Below, piece by piece: positions 1-8,184 of a DNA stretch of 8,453 nt (position 1 is the first letter of the stretch; each line of letters starts with the position of its first letter). The DNA comes from an uncultured Desulfurobacterium sp. (GTDB lineage: Bacteria > Aquificota > Aquificia > Desulfurobacteriales > Desulfurobacteriaceae). Location of the stretch: positions 1-8,453 of the forward strand of contig CAJXJV010000049.1 in assembly GCA_913055135.1 (NCBI GenBank). Direction: 5' to 3'. The position numbers and the translations under genes are program-made. The notes below the pieces were generated by a model, which did no database searches, was not told the DNA's origin, and was given only the letters and a program-made list of their open reading frames with translations.

Positions 1-157
1 TAACCAGATCATACTCCTTACCGTATTCACATAATTCATTAACAAGCAATTCACCTGTGGAGTAAACCTTAACCTCAAACCCCTCTTTTGAGAGGATCTT
101 TCTCAACAGATTCCCAATGGAGATATCATCCTCAACAACCGCAACTCTTACAACCAC
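1..157 (-). CDS. Response regulator, N-terminal part of receiver domain (cut by window edge)
   Basis: Read on the minus strand, bases 157 to 1 give an open frame of 52 codons that runs off the left edge. It begins with the receiver-domain pattern VRVAVVEDD, whose paired Asp residues bind Mg2+. An amphipathic helix (residues about 13-24) and a second strand (FEVKVYSTG) follow. The frame ends at YDLV, just before the expected phospho-acceptor Asp. Such proteins receive phosphate from a histidine kinase in the cytoplasm. The output domain lies outside the window, so its target is unknown. I chose the GTG at 157-155 because AGGG lies 5 bases upstream; the only alternative before the in-frame stop is an ATT. 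The gene is divergent from the operon starting at 260. The receiver call is firm; whether the protein is a DNA-binding regulator is not visible. Confidence 0.85.
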   Translation of the reverse strand, partial: MVVRVAVVEDDISIGNLLRKILSKEGFEVKVYSTGELLVNELCEYGKEYDLV

Positions 158-223
158 ATTTTCCCTCAGTTCAATTTAAACTTCCCATACTATATCACAG
201 GCGTTAGAATAGGAAAAAGCTGG

Positions 224-229
224 TATAAA
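224..229 (+). promoter_or_regulatory. Candidate -10 box for the 260-3161 operon
   Basis: TATAAA sits 30 bases before the first ATG of the plus operon, preceded by TG at 221-222, which gives an extended -10 pattern (TG-G-TATAAA). No good -35 is seen 16-18 bases upstream. The whole 158-259 gap separates two divergent genes, so it must hold a start signal for each. On the minus strand the best candidate for the response regulator is a TATAGT near 191, also with a poor -35. Confidence 0.4.
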
Positions 230-259
230 ATATCTCCTACCTTTGACAGGGAGAAAACG

Positions 260-505
260 ATGTTATCTGAAGAATTCATAGCAGCCGTTGAAAAAGCTTT
301 TACAATGAAAGGTTTCGACCTGACAGTGGAATTTTCAGATATGGAAATGTGGGATGAAGCTATTTTCCATACACAGAGTCTGTTATCGACCAGGTCTGTA
401 CCCTACGTCTCATTCCACCATACTTTCAAGGTCGAATACCTTCTGGAAAATGGCAACTTAATATCAATAGCTTATAGACCACATCCTGGAGAGTTCTATG
501 AGTAA
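260..505 (+). CDS. Conserved-looking hypothetical protein, 81 aa
   Basis: I do not recognise this protein. It is a small soluble acidic polypeptide with no signal peptide, membrane segment, Cys pair or nucleotide-binding motif. The first third looks helical (about residues 3-16). The second half alternates polar and hydrophobic residues (HHTFKVEYLLENGNLISIAY), as in a small alpha/beta or beta-sheet fold. It is probably real. It has AGGGAG 6 bases before ATG, it is first in a tight operon, and its end overlaps the suhB start by 8 bases, with the suhB ribosome-binding site (GGAG, 488-491) inside its last codons. Translation of the two is therefore probably coupled. No function can be assigned. 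Confidence 0.7.
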   Translation: MLSEEFIAAVEKAFTMKGFDLTVEFSDMEMWDEAIFHTQSLLSTRSVPYVSFHHTFKVEYLLENGNLISIAYRPHPGEFYE

Positions 506-1280
506 AGTTCTTGAAACAGCTATAGAAGCTTCAAAGAGAGCAGCAGAAGTTCTAACACACTATTACACAAGGCTTAAAGAGACAGAAATAGAACTGAAAG
601 CGAAAAACGACTACGTAACAGAGGCTGACAAAAGATCAGAAATGATTATTATTAAGACTATACAGGAGTCGTTCCCTCAACATTCTATAATTGCAGAAGA
701 AAGCGGTCTCCACTCAGGGAACGAGTGGAAGTGGTACATAGACCCGCTGGATGGAACAAAGAACTTTATTCACGGATTACCGATTTTCTGCATATCAATA
801 GGAATTGAGTACAGAGGAGAACTGGTTGCAACAGTTATAAATGCTCCTGTCCTTGGAGAGATCTTTACAGCAGAAAAGGGCAGCGGTGCTTACTGCAACG
901 GCAAGAGGATAAAGGTGAGTAATAGACAGTTCGAAGAAGCTGTAGTTGCAACAGGTTTCCCTTTCAGAGGAAAAGATCTGCTGGACAAGTATCTTCTCTG
1001 CTTTCGAGAAGTTTTCCTGAAAGTTTCAGGCGTAAGGAGGTGCGGTTCAGCAGCTCTTGATCTTGCTTACACAGCAAAAGGTGTATTTGATGGATTCTGG
1101 GAGATGTCTCTTCATCCCTGGGATATAGCTGCTTGCGTTCTTCTTATAGAAGAGGCAGGAGGAAAGGTAAGCGATTTCAACGGTAAAGAAAGATATCTTG
1201 AAAGCGGAAACATTATAGGAGCTTCCAAAAATACCTATGATGGACTTTTTAAGATAGTTCACAAACACTTAGGAGGTTAA
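498..1280 (+). CDS. suhB: Inositol monophosphatase family protein
   Basis: A Mg2+-dependent, Li+-sensitive type sugar-phosphate phosphatase that hydrolyses myo-inositol 1-phosphate or related phosphomonoesters. In thermophiles this family often also acts on fructose 1,6-bisphosphate, so it may serve gluconeogenesis or compatible-solute synthesis. The metal site is complete: EE at 67-68, then D82-P-L-D85-G-T in the DPxDGTxNFxxxxP signature (82-95), and WDIAA at 207-211. GSAALDLAY (182-190) is the usual substrate-loop region. At 260 aa it has normal family length. GGAG lies 6 bases before ATG, inside the preceding gene. The last codons carry AGGAGG (1271-1276), which is the ribosome-binding site of the next gene. 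The substrate cannot be decided from sequence alone; the family is certain. Confidence 0.93.
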   Translation: MSKVLETAIEASKRAAEVLTHYYTRLKETEIELKAKNDYVTEADKRSEMIIIKTIQESFPQHSIIAEESGLHSGNEWKWYIDPLDGTKNFIHGLPIFCISIGIEYRGELVATVINAPVLGEIFTAEKGSGAYCNGKRIKVSNRQFEEAVVATGFPFRGKDLLDKYLLCFREVFLKVSGVRRCGSAALDLAYTAKGVFDGFWEMSLHPWDIAACVLLIEEAGGKVSDFNGKERYLESGNIIGASKNTYDGLFKIVHKHLGG

Positions 1281-1282
1281 AA

Positions 1283-2170
1283 ATGGCATTTGATGAAAAA
1301 AACTGCGAAGGCTGTGCACACAAAAGCACCTGCCAGGCTGCTCAGGATCCAATGGACGTTAAACTGACATGCAACCTTTCAAAGATAAAACACAAAATTG
1401 GTGTTTTAAGCGGTAAAGGTGGTGTTGGAAAAACAACAGTCGCAACAAACCTTGCCACAGAACTGGCAAAGAGAGGGTTTAAAGTAGGACTCTTAGACGC
1501 CGACCTCCACGGTCCAAACGTAGCAAAAATGCTGGGAGCAGAAGGACAGAGGCTTTTTGCAGATCCTGAAACTCAAACGATAAAACCGTTCATTCCCCCT
1601 GGAATGCCAGACCTCAAAGTTGTCTCAATGGCTTTTCTTTTAGAAAACCCTGACCAACCGGTTATCTGGAGAGGACCTCTAAAGCATCAAGCAATAAAGC
1701 AGTTCCTTGCAGAAATCGACTGGGGAGAACTGGATTTCCTTATAGTTGACCTTCCACCGGGAACTGGAGACGAAGCTCTTAGCGTTGCCCAGCTTATAAA
1801 ACCTATGGATGGTTTTGTGGTTGTTACAACTCCACAGGAAGTTTCACTTCTTGACACAAAGAAATCGATCAGTTTTGCAAAGATGATGAACGTTCCGGTT
1901 CTTGGAATCATAGAAAACATGAGCGGTCTCATCTGTCCCCACTGTGGCAAAGAGATAGATATTTTCAAAAGGGGTGGTGGAGAAAACGCAGCCAGGGAAC
2001 TTGAAATTCCTTTCCTTGGCAGGATTCCGATAGAACCGGTAGTTGTGGAAACTGGCGATAAAGGTATCCCGGTTGTCATGTCCCATCCTGAAAGCAGGTC
2101 AGCAAAAAGCTTTAAAGAGGTTGTTGACAAGCTCTTAGAAGAAGTTGGCGAAGTTACAAAGGTTGAATGA
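1283..2170 (+). CDS. mrp: Mrp/ApbC/Nbp35-family P-loop ATPase, iron-sulfur cluster carrier
   Basis: A cytoplasmic ATPase that binds a 4Fe-4S cluster at a dimer interface and passes it to apo-proteins. The N-terminus has an Nbp35-like Cys group (C8, C11, C17, with C30 further on). It is followed by the deviant Walker [10 protein letters not shown] (44-52), DAD (72-74), the family motif DLPPGTGDE (156-164) and the C-terminal CPHC pair (218-221) that holds the bridging cluster. At 295 aa it is complete. It is separated from suhB by 2 bases, with a perfect AGGAGG 6 bases before ATG. The stop overlaps the ATG of the following micro-gene (ATGA). The next large gene encodes a protein full of Cys motifs, which fits a role in maturing it, but that link is inferred from position only. 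The extra N-terminal cluster motif is more typical of Nbp35 and archaeal/anaerobe forms than of enterobacterial Mrp. Confidence 0.95.
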   Translation: MAFDEKNCEGCAHKSTCQAAQDPMDVKLTCNLSKIKHKIGVLSGKGGVGKTTVATNLATELAKRGFKVGLLDADLHGPNVAKMLGAEGQRLFADPETQTIKPFIPPGMPDLKVVSMAFLLENPDQPVIWRGPLKHQAIKQFLAEIDWGELDFLIVDLPPGTGDEALSVAQLIKPMDGFVVVTTPQEVSLLDTKKSISFAKMMNVPVLGIIENMSGLICPHCGKEIDIFKRGGGENAARELEIPFLGRIPIEPVVVETGDKGIPVVMSHPESRSAKSFKEVVDKLLEEVGEVTKVE

Positions 2171-2325
2171 ATCGGGAAGTAGAAATGGACAGGAAGAAGA
2201 TAGCGGCAGGAGCTCTCTTGCTCCTGTCTTTACTTCTAATCATCGCTGGAATCTTTCAGAATGAATTGAGAATCATCTGGAACAACGGAAAAATACTCTG
2301 CCTTACCTGCATAGGGATTAAGTGA
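2167..2325 (+). CDS. Small membrane protein with C-terminal CXXC (CD1871A-like)
   Basis: This short gene fills the gap between mrp and the polyferredoxin gene. From the ATG at 2167, which overlaps the mrp stop as ATGA, it has 52 codons; from the in-frame ATG at 2185 it has 46 aa. AAAGG precedes the first ATG and GGGAAG the second, so the start is open. From the second Met it reads a basic MDRKK, then one hydrophobic segment of about 18 residues ([19 protein letters not shown]), a short polar stretch, and the tail [10 protein letters not shown]. That layout (single membrane helix, about 45 aa, CXXC-IGI at the very end) matches what I recall of the CD1871A family of CXXC micro-proteins of anaerobes. 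Its TGA overlaps the ATG of the polyferredoxin gene (TGATG), so it is translationally coupled to it. Function unknown; the two Cys could carry a disulfide, metal or part of a cluster. Confidence 0.72.
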   Translation: MNREVEMDRKKIAAGALLLLSLLLIIAGIFQNELRIIWNNGKILCLTCIGIK

Positions 2326-3161
2326 TGCTGAAAGTCCCTTTCTTAAAGAACAGAAGGCTTTTTCAGTTTCTAACAGGATTTATGGCAAACCTTCAGATTT
2401 TCAACTTTATCACTGCTCGCCTCTACACCGGAAAACTAAAGTCAATTCCCTTTCCGATAATGAACTGTTACGCCTGTCCGGCGTCGGTCTATTCCTGTCC
2501 GATTGGAACACTTTCCCACTTCCTTGTCATCTCAAAGATTCCACTCTTAACAGTCGGAATAATTGCTGCAGTCTCTTTCACATCTGGAAGGTGGATCTGT
2601 GGATGGATCTGTCCATTTGGCTTAATACAGGATCTCCTCCACAAGATTCCATCAATGAAGTTTGACCTTCCCAGACCCTTTGTTTACCTGAAATATCTGA
2701 TGCTCATCTTTGGTGTAATTCTCCTTCCCTTTCTCTTTAAAGAACATTACTTCTGTATGGTCTGTCCAACTGGAACAATAGAGGCAGGAATCTACTGGGT
2801 AGCTGCCAGCTCAATGATTCTCAACATGGCTGGACCGTTTTTTCTCTTCAAACTTGCCTTCGGCTCAATGTTCCTCTATGGCTCAATCTTCATAAAGAGA
2901 CCTTTCTGTAGATACATCTGTCCACTTGGTGCCTTTTTCTCTATTTTTAACAAGCTGAGCATAGTCAACTTCAAAGTGGAGAAAGAAGACTGCATAGAGT
3001 GCAACCTCTGTAAGAAATCCTGTCCTGTTAATTACCCAATCTATGAAGATCCAAACTCTCCAGCCTGTTTAAGATGTCTCAACTGCGTAAGAGTCTGCCC
3101 TGTTGTGAAGATAGAATATCCCTCTTTCCTTCCCCAAAAGAAAACTGAAAGGACTGCTTAA
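2325..3161 (+). CDS. NapH/YccM-like membrane polyferredoxin (4Fe-4S binding protein)
   Basis: An integral membrane electron-transfer protein. Several hydrophobic segments are visible (roughly 66-86, 122-138, 158-190 plus a weaker one near the N-terminus). Between and beside them are Cys groups C48-x2-C51-x6-C58, C92-x3-C96-P, C144-x2-C147-P and C195-x3-C199-P, the pattern of the NapH/NosR/CcoG-type family. The C-terminus has two classic ferredoxin motifs, C223/C226/C229/C233-P and C248/C251/C254/C258-P, so two 4Fe-4S clusters. The ATG at 2325 overlaps the preceding stop and has AGGGA 7 bases upstream; a GTG one codon earlier (2322) is possible. At 278 aa it is intact. Relatives move electrons between quinol or ferredoxin and a partner oxidoreductase. 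No catalytic partner is encoded here apart from the CXXC micro-protein, so donor and acceptor are unknown. Confidence 0.9.
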   Translation: MLKVPFLKNRRLFQFLTGFMANLQIFNFITARLYTGKLKSIPFPIMNCYACPASVYSCPIGTLSHFLVISKIPLLTVGIIAAVSFTSGRWICGWICPFGLIQDLLHKIPSMKFDLPRPFVYLKYLMLIFGVILLPFLFKEHYFCMVCPTGTIEAGIYWVAASSMILNMAGPFFLFKLAFGSMFLYGSIFIKRPFCRYICPLGAFFSIFNKLSIVNFKVEKEDCIECNLCKKSCPVNYPIYEDPNSPACLRCLNCVRVCPVVKIEYPSFLPQKKTERTA

Positions 3162-3200
3162 CTTTTTGAAGCTATTTAGAAAAATTGCAGATTTTTAGTT
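3154..3200. terminator. Possible weak shared terminator between convergent operons
   Basis: The two convergent operons are only 10 bases apart. CTGC (3154-3157) can pair with GCAG (3187-3190), and TTTTT (3163-3167) with AAAAA (3180-3184), with unpaired bases between. T-rich sequence follows (3191-3207) for plus-strand reading. The stem is short, AT-rich and imperfect and lies partly inside both coding ends, so this is only a candidate. Confidence 0.25.
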
Positions 3201-3873
3201 TTTCTTTTAAGTATATCCAGCCACTCTCAGGGTCAAATCCTAATTTAAATCCAAAAAACTCTATTCCTTCTTTTAATGCCTGTTCAAAAACTTCTGAAAA
3301 TAGAGGATCTCTTTCTTTGTTTGGTTTAAAGCAACTACAGTTTCTGAAAGCGAGAAACATTACAGCAGTTCTAAAACCTCTCTGTTTAAGCTCTATAAGC
3401 TCTACTAAATGTTTTCTCCCCCTTTCTGTCGGAGCATCGGGAAAAAGACAGATACCACTTTCGGATAAATTACAGCCCTTAATTTCAATATAGAAGTTAC
3501 TGTTAACTCGAAAATCGATTCTACTCTTTCCCCACCTTACCTCTTTCTCAATCTTTGAAGGAATAAAACCTAAAAAGCCTTTCCTGATTATCTCTTCCGC
3601 AATTTTTGAGTGGAGGGATGTATTGAGGAAAACCCATTCATTGTCTTTTTCAACAGCAATTAGCTTATAGTCAAGCTTACCTCCTGGATTTTCTGCCAGA
3701 AGAGTTCTCGCTTCGGAAACAAGAAGTTCTTTAAGCCTTCCAGTATCGGAGATGTGAGCTTTAAAGATTTTTCTATCTACAGAGACAAGTCCTACAAATC
3801 TGTTGGGTCTCTCAATAAAGAGCCCCCGGGTGAGATTGCCCAGGAGCTCCTTAACATTTAAAATCTTCTCCAT
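3172..3873 (-). CDS. sfsA: SfsA family DNA/RNA nuclease (sugar fermentation stimulation protein homolog)
   Basis: The protein has 233 aa, the usual SfsA length. It has the family's N-terminal OB-like part with HISDTGRLKELL (40-51), corresponding to the conserved H-x-x-x-TGR-x block. A PD-(D/E)xK nuclease core follows: SRIDF with D120, then IEIKG with E130 and K132. The hallmark FPDAPTERGRKHL is at 144-156. E. coli SfsA was first described as a regulator of maltose metabolism; later family work points to nuclease activity. The biological role is unsettled, and nothing here adds to it. It is last in the minus-strand operon. Its ATG overlaps the upstream stop (TAATG) and no strong ribosome-binding site is seen, so it probably depends on translational coupling. 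Confidence 0.93.
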   Translation of the reverse strand: MEKILNVKELLGNLTRGLFIERPNRFVGLVSVDRKIFKAHISDTGRLKELLVSEARTLLAENPGGKLDYKLIAVEKDNEWVFLNTSLHSKIAEEIIRKGFLGFIPSKIEKEVRWGKSRIDFRVNSNFYIEIKGCNLSESGICLFPDAPTERGRKHLVELIELKQRGFRTAVMFLAFRNCSCFKPNKERDPLFSEVFEQALKEGIEFFGFKLGFDPESGWIYLKEKLKICNFSK

Positions 3874-4526
3874 TACAGTGATTTCTGAACTTCAAAGTCT
3901 ATCTCTTTTCCAAGGTGTCCTGTGGCATTTGCAACGTGAACGATAACCTTCTTTGTTTTCGGATCATACTCAAGAACTGTAATTCCACAGTTTGCCTGCT
4001 TAAAAGCCCAGAACTTATTGAGATCAACTCCGAGAAGGTAACACATTATGACTTTATTTGTTGCATCATGTCCAACAATAACAATCAAATCATCATCATC
4101 ATGTTCGCTAACAATCTCTTCAAAAGCTTTAACCGCTCTATCGTAAACATCTTTAAGGGTCTCTCCACCCTCCCCTGGCATCTTTACTTCTGCCGGTCTC
4201 TCTCTCCAGAGTTTCAGGAGCTCTGGATACTTCTTCTCAACCTCAGATGCAAGCATTCCTTCCCACTCACCGTGGTCAATCTCTTTAAAACCTTCTCTCT
4301 CTTCTACAGGAAGGTTGTGGTGTTTCGCTATTTCCAGAGCAGTATCCTTACATCTTGAGAGAGGACTTGAATAAACAGCCTTAACTGGAAAATCCTTTAG
4401 TGCCTCTCCCACTCTCCTTGCCTGCTCTTTTCCTTCTTCATTGAGAGGTATATCCATTTTTCCCTGATATCTACCTTCTGCATTCCAGACAGTTTTCCCA
4501 TGTCTAACAAGGATAATCTTCGGCAT
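3873..4526 (-). CDS. Histidine phosphatase family protein, probable metal-independent phosphoserine phosphatase
   Basis: A phosphoglycerate-mutase-fold phosphatase of 217 aa. The phospho-histidine motif LVRHG has H9. R58 (SSPLSR), E82 (EIDHG) and H153 (VGHD) complete the usual catalytic set. As I recall Hydrogenobacter thermophilus PspA, the alignment is unusually close and nearly gap-free in the first 90 residues, including EIDHG-x-W-x-GML, and LLGVDL-x-KFW further on. The His at 85, linked to phosphoserine recognition in PspA, is present. That suggests the last step of serine synthesis, but a general phosphatase or alpha-ribazole phosphatase role is not excluded. I chose the ATG at 4526 because GGAG lies 6 bases upstream and numbering then matches PspA. 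An ATG at 4538 overlapping the nfnB stop (TAATG) would add four residues. A run of four Asp (143-146) is a local oddity. Confidence 0.88.
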   Translation of the reverse strand: MPKIILVRHGKTVWNAEGRYQGKMDIPLNEEGKEQARRVGEALKDFPVKAVYSSPLSRCKDTALEIAKHHNLPVEEREGFKEIDHGEWEGMLASEVEKKYPELLKLWRERPAEVKMPGEGGETLKDVYDRAVKAFEEIVSEHDDDDLIVIVGHDATNKVIMCYLLGVDLNKFWAFKQANCGITVLEYDPKTKKVIVHVANATGHLGKEIDFEVQKSL

Positions 4527-4537
4527 GTTCATCTCCA

Positions 4538-6780
<2,243 letters not shown>

Positions 6781-6788
6781 CTCTCTCT

Positions 6789-6810
6789 CCTTCAAGGAAA
6801 TATTTGAAGG
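6789..6810 (-). promoter_or_regulatory. Perfect hairpin overlapping the nfnA ribosome-binding site
   Basis: On the minus strand CCTTCAA (6810-6804) pairs perfectly with TTGAAGG (6795-6789) across an 8-base loop. The 3' arm contains the AAGG of the nfnA Shine-Dalgarno sequence, so a folded RNA would hide it. A 7-bp stem with three G-C pairs is modest at high temperature. No T-run follows, so it is not a terminator. It may tune nfnA translation or be an RNA processing or stability site. Confidence 0.5.
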
Positions 6811-6812
6811 TG

Positions 6813-6834
6813 AATTTTACAAAAATTTTACAAA
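6813..6834. repeat. Two perfect 11-bp tandem repeats across the rlmN stop codon
   Basis: AATTTTACAAA occurs twice in direct succession (6813-6823 and 6824-6834), and a degenerate third start follows at 6835. On the minus strand the unit is TTTGTAAAATT. Each unit contains a TAAAAT, a fair -10 hexamer; the one at 6819-6814 would start RNA near the nfnA hairpin, but no good -35 is seen. The 11-bp spacing is about one DNA turn, as in protein-binding repeats, though simple AT-rich drift is also possible. Confidence 0.6.
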
Positions 6835-7871
6835 ATTTTAACATCTTTTTTTTCTTTCGTTCTCAACATTCCGCAGGCAGCAGAGATATCCTGTCCCCTT
6901 GAATCTCTTATGAAAGCTGCAATGTTGTAATCCCAGAGAACTTTCTGGAACTTTTCTATTTGCTCTCGCGGTGAAGGCTCAAAAAGAGCTCCTGGATAAG
7001 GATTAAACGGTATCAGGTTAACCTTTACAGGAATTCCTTTTATTAACTTTACAAGCCTTTTTGCATCCTCTACTGAATCATTCACGCCTTTGAGCATCAC
7101 ATACTCAATCATTATTCGTCTTATATTGTCGGCTGGATACCTTTTCAGAGCTGCCATGATTTCAGAGATTGGATATCTTCTGTTGAGTGGAACAATCTTT
7201 TCTCTGGTCTCATCGGTTGTTGCATGGAGTGAAACTGCAAGTTTAACTTTGTTCATTTCCTTAGCCATTCTGTCAATACCGGGAACTATCCCAACAGTTG
7301 AAATTGTTATCTTCCTTGTTGAGAGGTCAAGCATATTTCTATCTGTCATTATCTCAACAGCTTTCTTGACATTGTCAAAGTTGAGAAGAGGTTCTCCCAT
7401 TCCCATAAAGACAACGTTTGAGATTCTTCTGTCTTCCCCTACATCCCTTTGAACATGAATGTACTGGTCAACTATCTCTGCTGCTGTAAGGTTCCTCGTA
7501 AAACCATCCTTTGCAGTAAGACAGAACTTACACTGAGCAGGACAGCCAACCTGAGTGGAAACGCAAAGGGTGTTCCAGTCCTTTTCGGGAATAAATACAG
7601 ACTCAATCCTATTTCCATCCTCAAGCTCAAAGAGGTACTTTCTGGTTCCATCGGCAGACTCTTCAACCTTTACAAGCTTCAGGACATCTATTTCCGCATT
7701 CTCTGAAAGGAGCTTCCTTGCAGATTTTGAAATGTTTGTCATCTCGTCAAAGGATTTAACCCTCTTCTTGTAAAGCCACTGAGCTATCTGTTTAGCTCTA
7801 TACTTTTCAAGTCCAAGATTCTGGACAAAATCCTGAAGTTCTTCAAAATTTAGATTTTTTATTTTGACCAT
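6828..7871 (-). CDS. rlmN: 23S rRNA (adenine2503-C2)-methyltransferase RlmN
   Basis: A radical-SAM enzyme that methylates C2 of A2503 in 23S rRNA (and in some bacteria A37 of tRNAs) in the cytoplasm. The 347-aa protein has an N-terminal helical RNA-binding part (1-80), the 4Fe-4S motif C110-x3-C114-x2-C117 and the SAM motif GMGEP (157-161). Near the C-terminus, SRGQDISAACG places C333, the Cys that forms the methyl intermediate in the family. Length is normal. GAGGAA (7882-7877) lies 5 bases before ATG, inside the end of the upstream zinc-ribbon gene, with only 2 bases between the two genes. The stop codon falls in a tandem repeat. RlmN rather than Cfr is preferred because the sequence and its housekeeping setting are typical of RlmN. 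Confidence 0.95.
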   Translation of the reverse strand: MVKIKNLNFEELQDFVQNLGLEKYRAKQIAQWLYKKRVKSFDEMTNISKSARKLLSENAEIDVLKLVKVEESADGTRKYLFELEDGNRIESVFIPEKDWNTLCVSTQVGCPAQCKFCLTAKDGFTRNLTAAEIVDQYIHVQRDVGEDRRISNVVFMGMGEPLLNFDNVKKAVEIMTDRNMLDLSTRKITISTVGIVPGIDRMAKEMNKVKLAVSLHATTDETREKIVPLNRRYPISEIMAALKRYPADNIRRIMIEYVMLKGVNDSVEDAKRLVKLIKGIPVKVNLIPFNPYPGALFEPSPREQIEKFQKVLWDYNIAAFIRDSRGQDISAACGMLRTKEKKDVKIL

Positions 7872-7873
7872 CT

Positions 7874-8047
7874 TTATTCCTCTTCAACTTCTTCAGCTTC
7901 CTCAATGAGCATCACAGGAATATCATCAACTATCGGATATGCCAGTTTACACTTATGGCATATTAACCTGTTTTCTTTTTCTCTGTATTCAAGATCTCCC
8001 TTACATTTTGGACAGGCAAGGATTTTAAGAAGTTCCTCCGGTAACAT
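7874..8047 (-). CDS. Trm112-like small zinc-ribbon protein, 57 aa
   Basis: A short gene read from the ATG at 8047. The protein begins [17 protein letters not shown] and has two CXXC knuckles, C12/C15 and C30/C33, which would bind one zinc. [12 protein letters not shown] strand follows, the signature of the bacterial Trm112/YcaR (UPF0434) family, and then an acidic tail ending EEVEEE. In eukaryotes and archaea Trm112 is an activator and stabiliser of several RNA and protein methyltransferases; the bacterial form has no settled role. AGGAGG lies 5 bases before ATG. The gene is first in the minus-strand operon, directly behind a TATAAT promoter and 2 bases ahead of rlmN, which hints at a methyltransferase-linked role but does not prove it. 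Confidence 0.88.
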   Translation of the reverse strand: MLPEELLKILACPKCKGDLEYREKENRLICHKCKLAYPIVDDIPVMLIEEAEEVEEE

Positions 8048-8078
8048 ACCAGCCTCCTCAAAAACAGTTCAGCTTTTC

Positions 8079-8106
8079 ATTATATTTCGCTACATTTCAC
8101 TACAAA
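8079..8106 (-). promoter_or_regulatory. Promoter of the trm112-rlmN-nfnAB-phosphatase-sfsA operon
   Basis: On the minus strand a perfect TATAAT (8084-8079) lies 31 bases before the first ATG of the operon. A 16-bp spacer separates it from TTTGTA (8106-8101), a poor -35 match. The expected start site would leave a leader of about 25 bases holding only the ribosome-binding site. It is the only strong sigma-70-like box upstream of the operon. The spacer is made of a tandem repeat (separate entry). Confidence 0.6.
8085..8104. repeat. 10-bp tandem repeat filling the promoter spacer
   Basis: TTTCGCTACA (8085-8094) is followed at once by TTTCACTACA (8095-8104), identical in 9 of 10 bases. On the minus strand the copies read TGTAGTGAAA and TGTAGCGAAA. 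They fill the space between the -10 and -35 boxes exactly and run into the -35. The position and one-turn spacing fit an operator for a repressor bound to one face of the DNA. Chance duplication is not excluded. Confidence 0.6.
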
Positions 8107-8162
8107 ACATTAACTTCTCAACCCTTGATTTATTTCTTCCTGAATCCTAATTTGATAATAAC

Positions 8163-8175
8163 TCTCCTTCGGAGA
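8163..8175. repeat. Short hairpin upstream of the right-edge gene
   Basis: TCTCC (8163-8167) and GGAGA (8171-8175) form a perfect 5-bp stem around the loop TTC. GGAG of the 3' arm is also the only Shine-Dalgarno-like sequence for the GTG at 8185, 10 bases away. It could mask that site or be a terminal hairpin of an IS200/IS605-type element. It is too short, and lacks a T-run, to be a convincing terminator. Confidence 0.35.
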
Positions 8176-8184
8176 AATTAAACC

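Noticed and set aside
1687..2130. 147-codon open frame on the minus strand inside mrp
   Set aside because: It lies wholly within a gene with all family motifs on the plus strand, and its own translation shows no family features.
3915..4358. 147-codon plus-strand frame opposite the phosphatase gene
   Set aside because: The phosphatase on the minus strand keeps its complete catalytic set; the opposing frame is Ser/Phe/Asn-rich antisense sequence without a ribosome-binding site.
6781..6795. TTG start for nfnA adding five residues
   Set aside because: The added codons are the Shine-Dalgarno region itself (AAGGAG), and numbering from the ATG fits the known Nfn ligand spacing.
7905..8150. 81-codon plus-strand frame near the right end
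   Set aside because: It overlaps the Trm112-like gene and the operon promoter; the minus-strand reading has the two CXXC knuckles, a ribosome-binding site and a TATAAT box.
8125..8159. Sigma-70 promoter for the right-edge gene (TTGATT with TAATTT or GATAAT)
   Set aside because: TTGATT with TAATTT has the right spacing but a poor -10; GATAAT is a better -10 but is 23 bases away, so neither pair is convincing.
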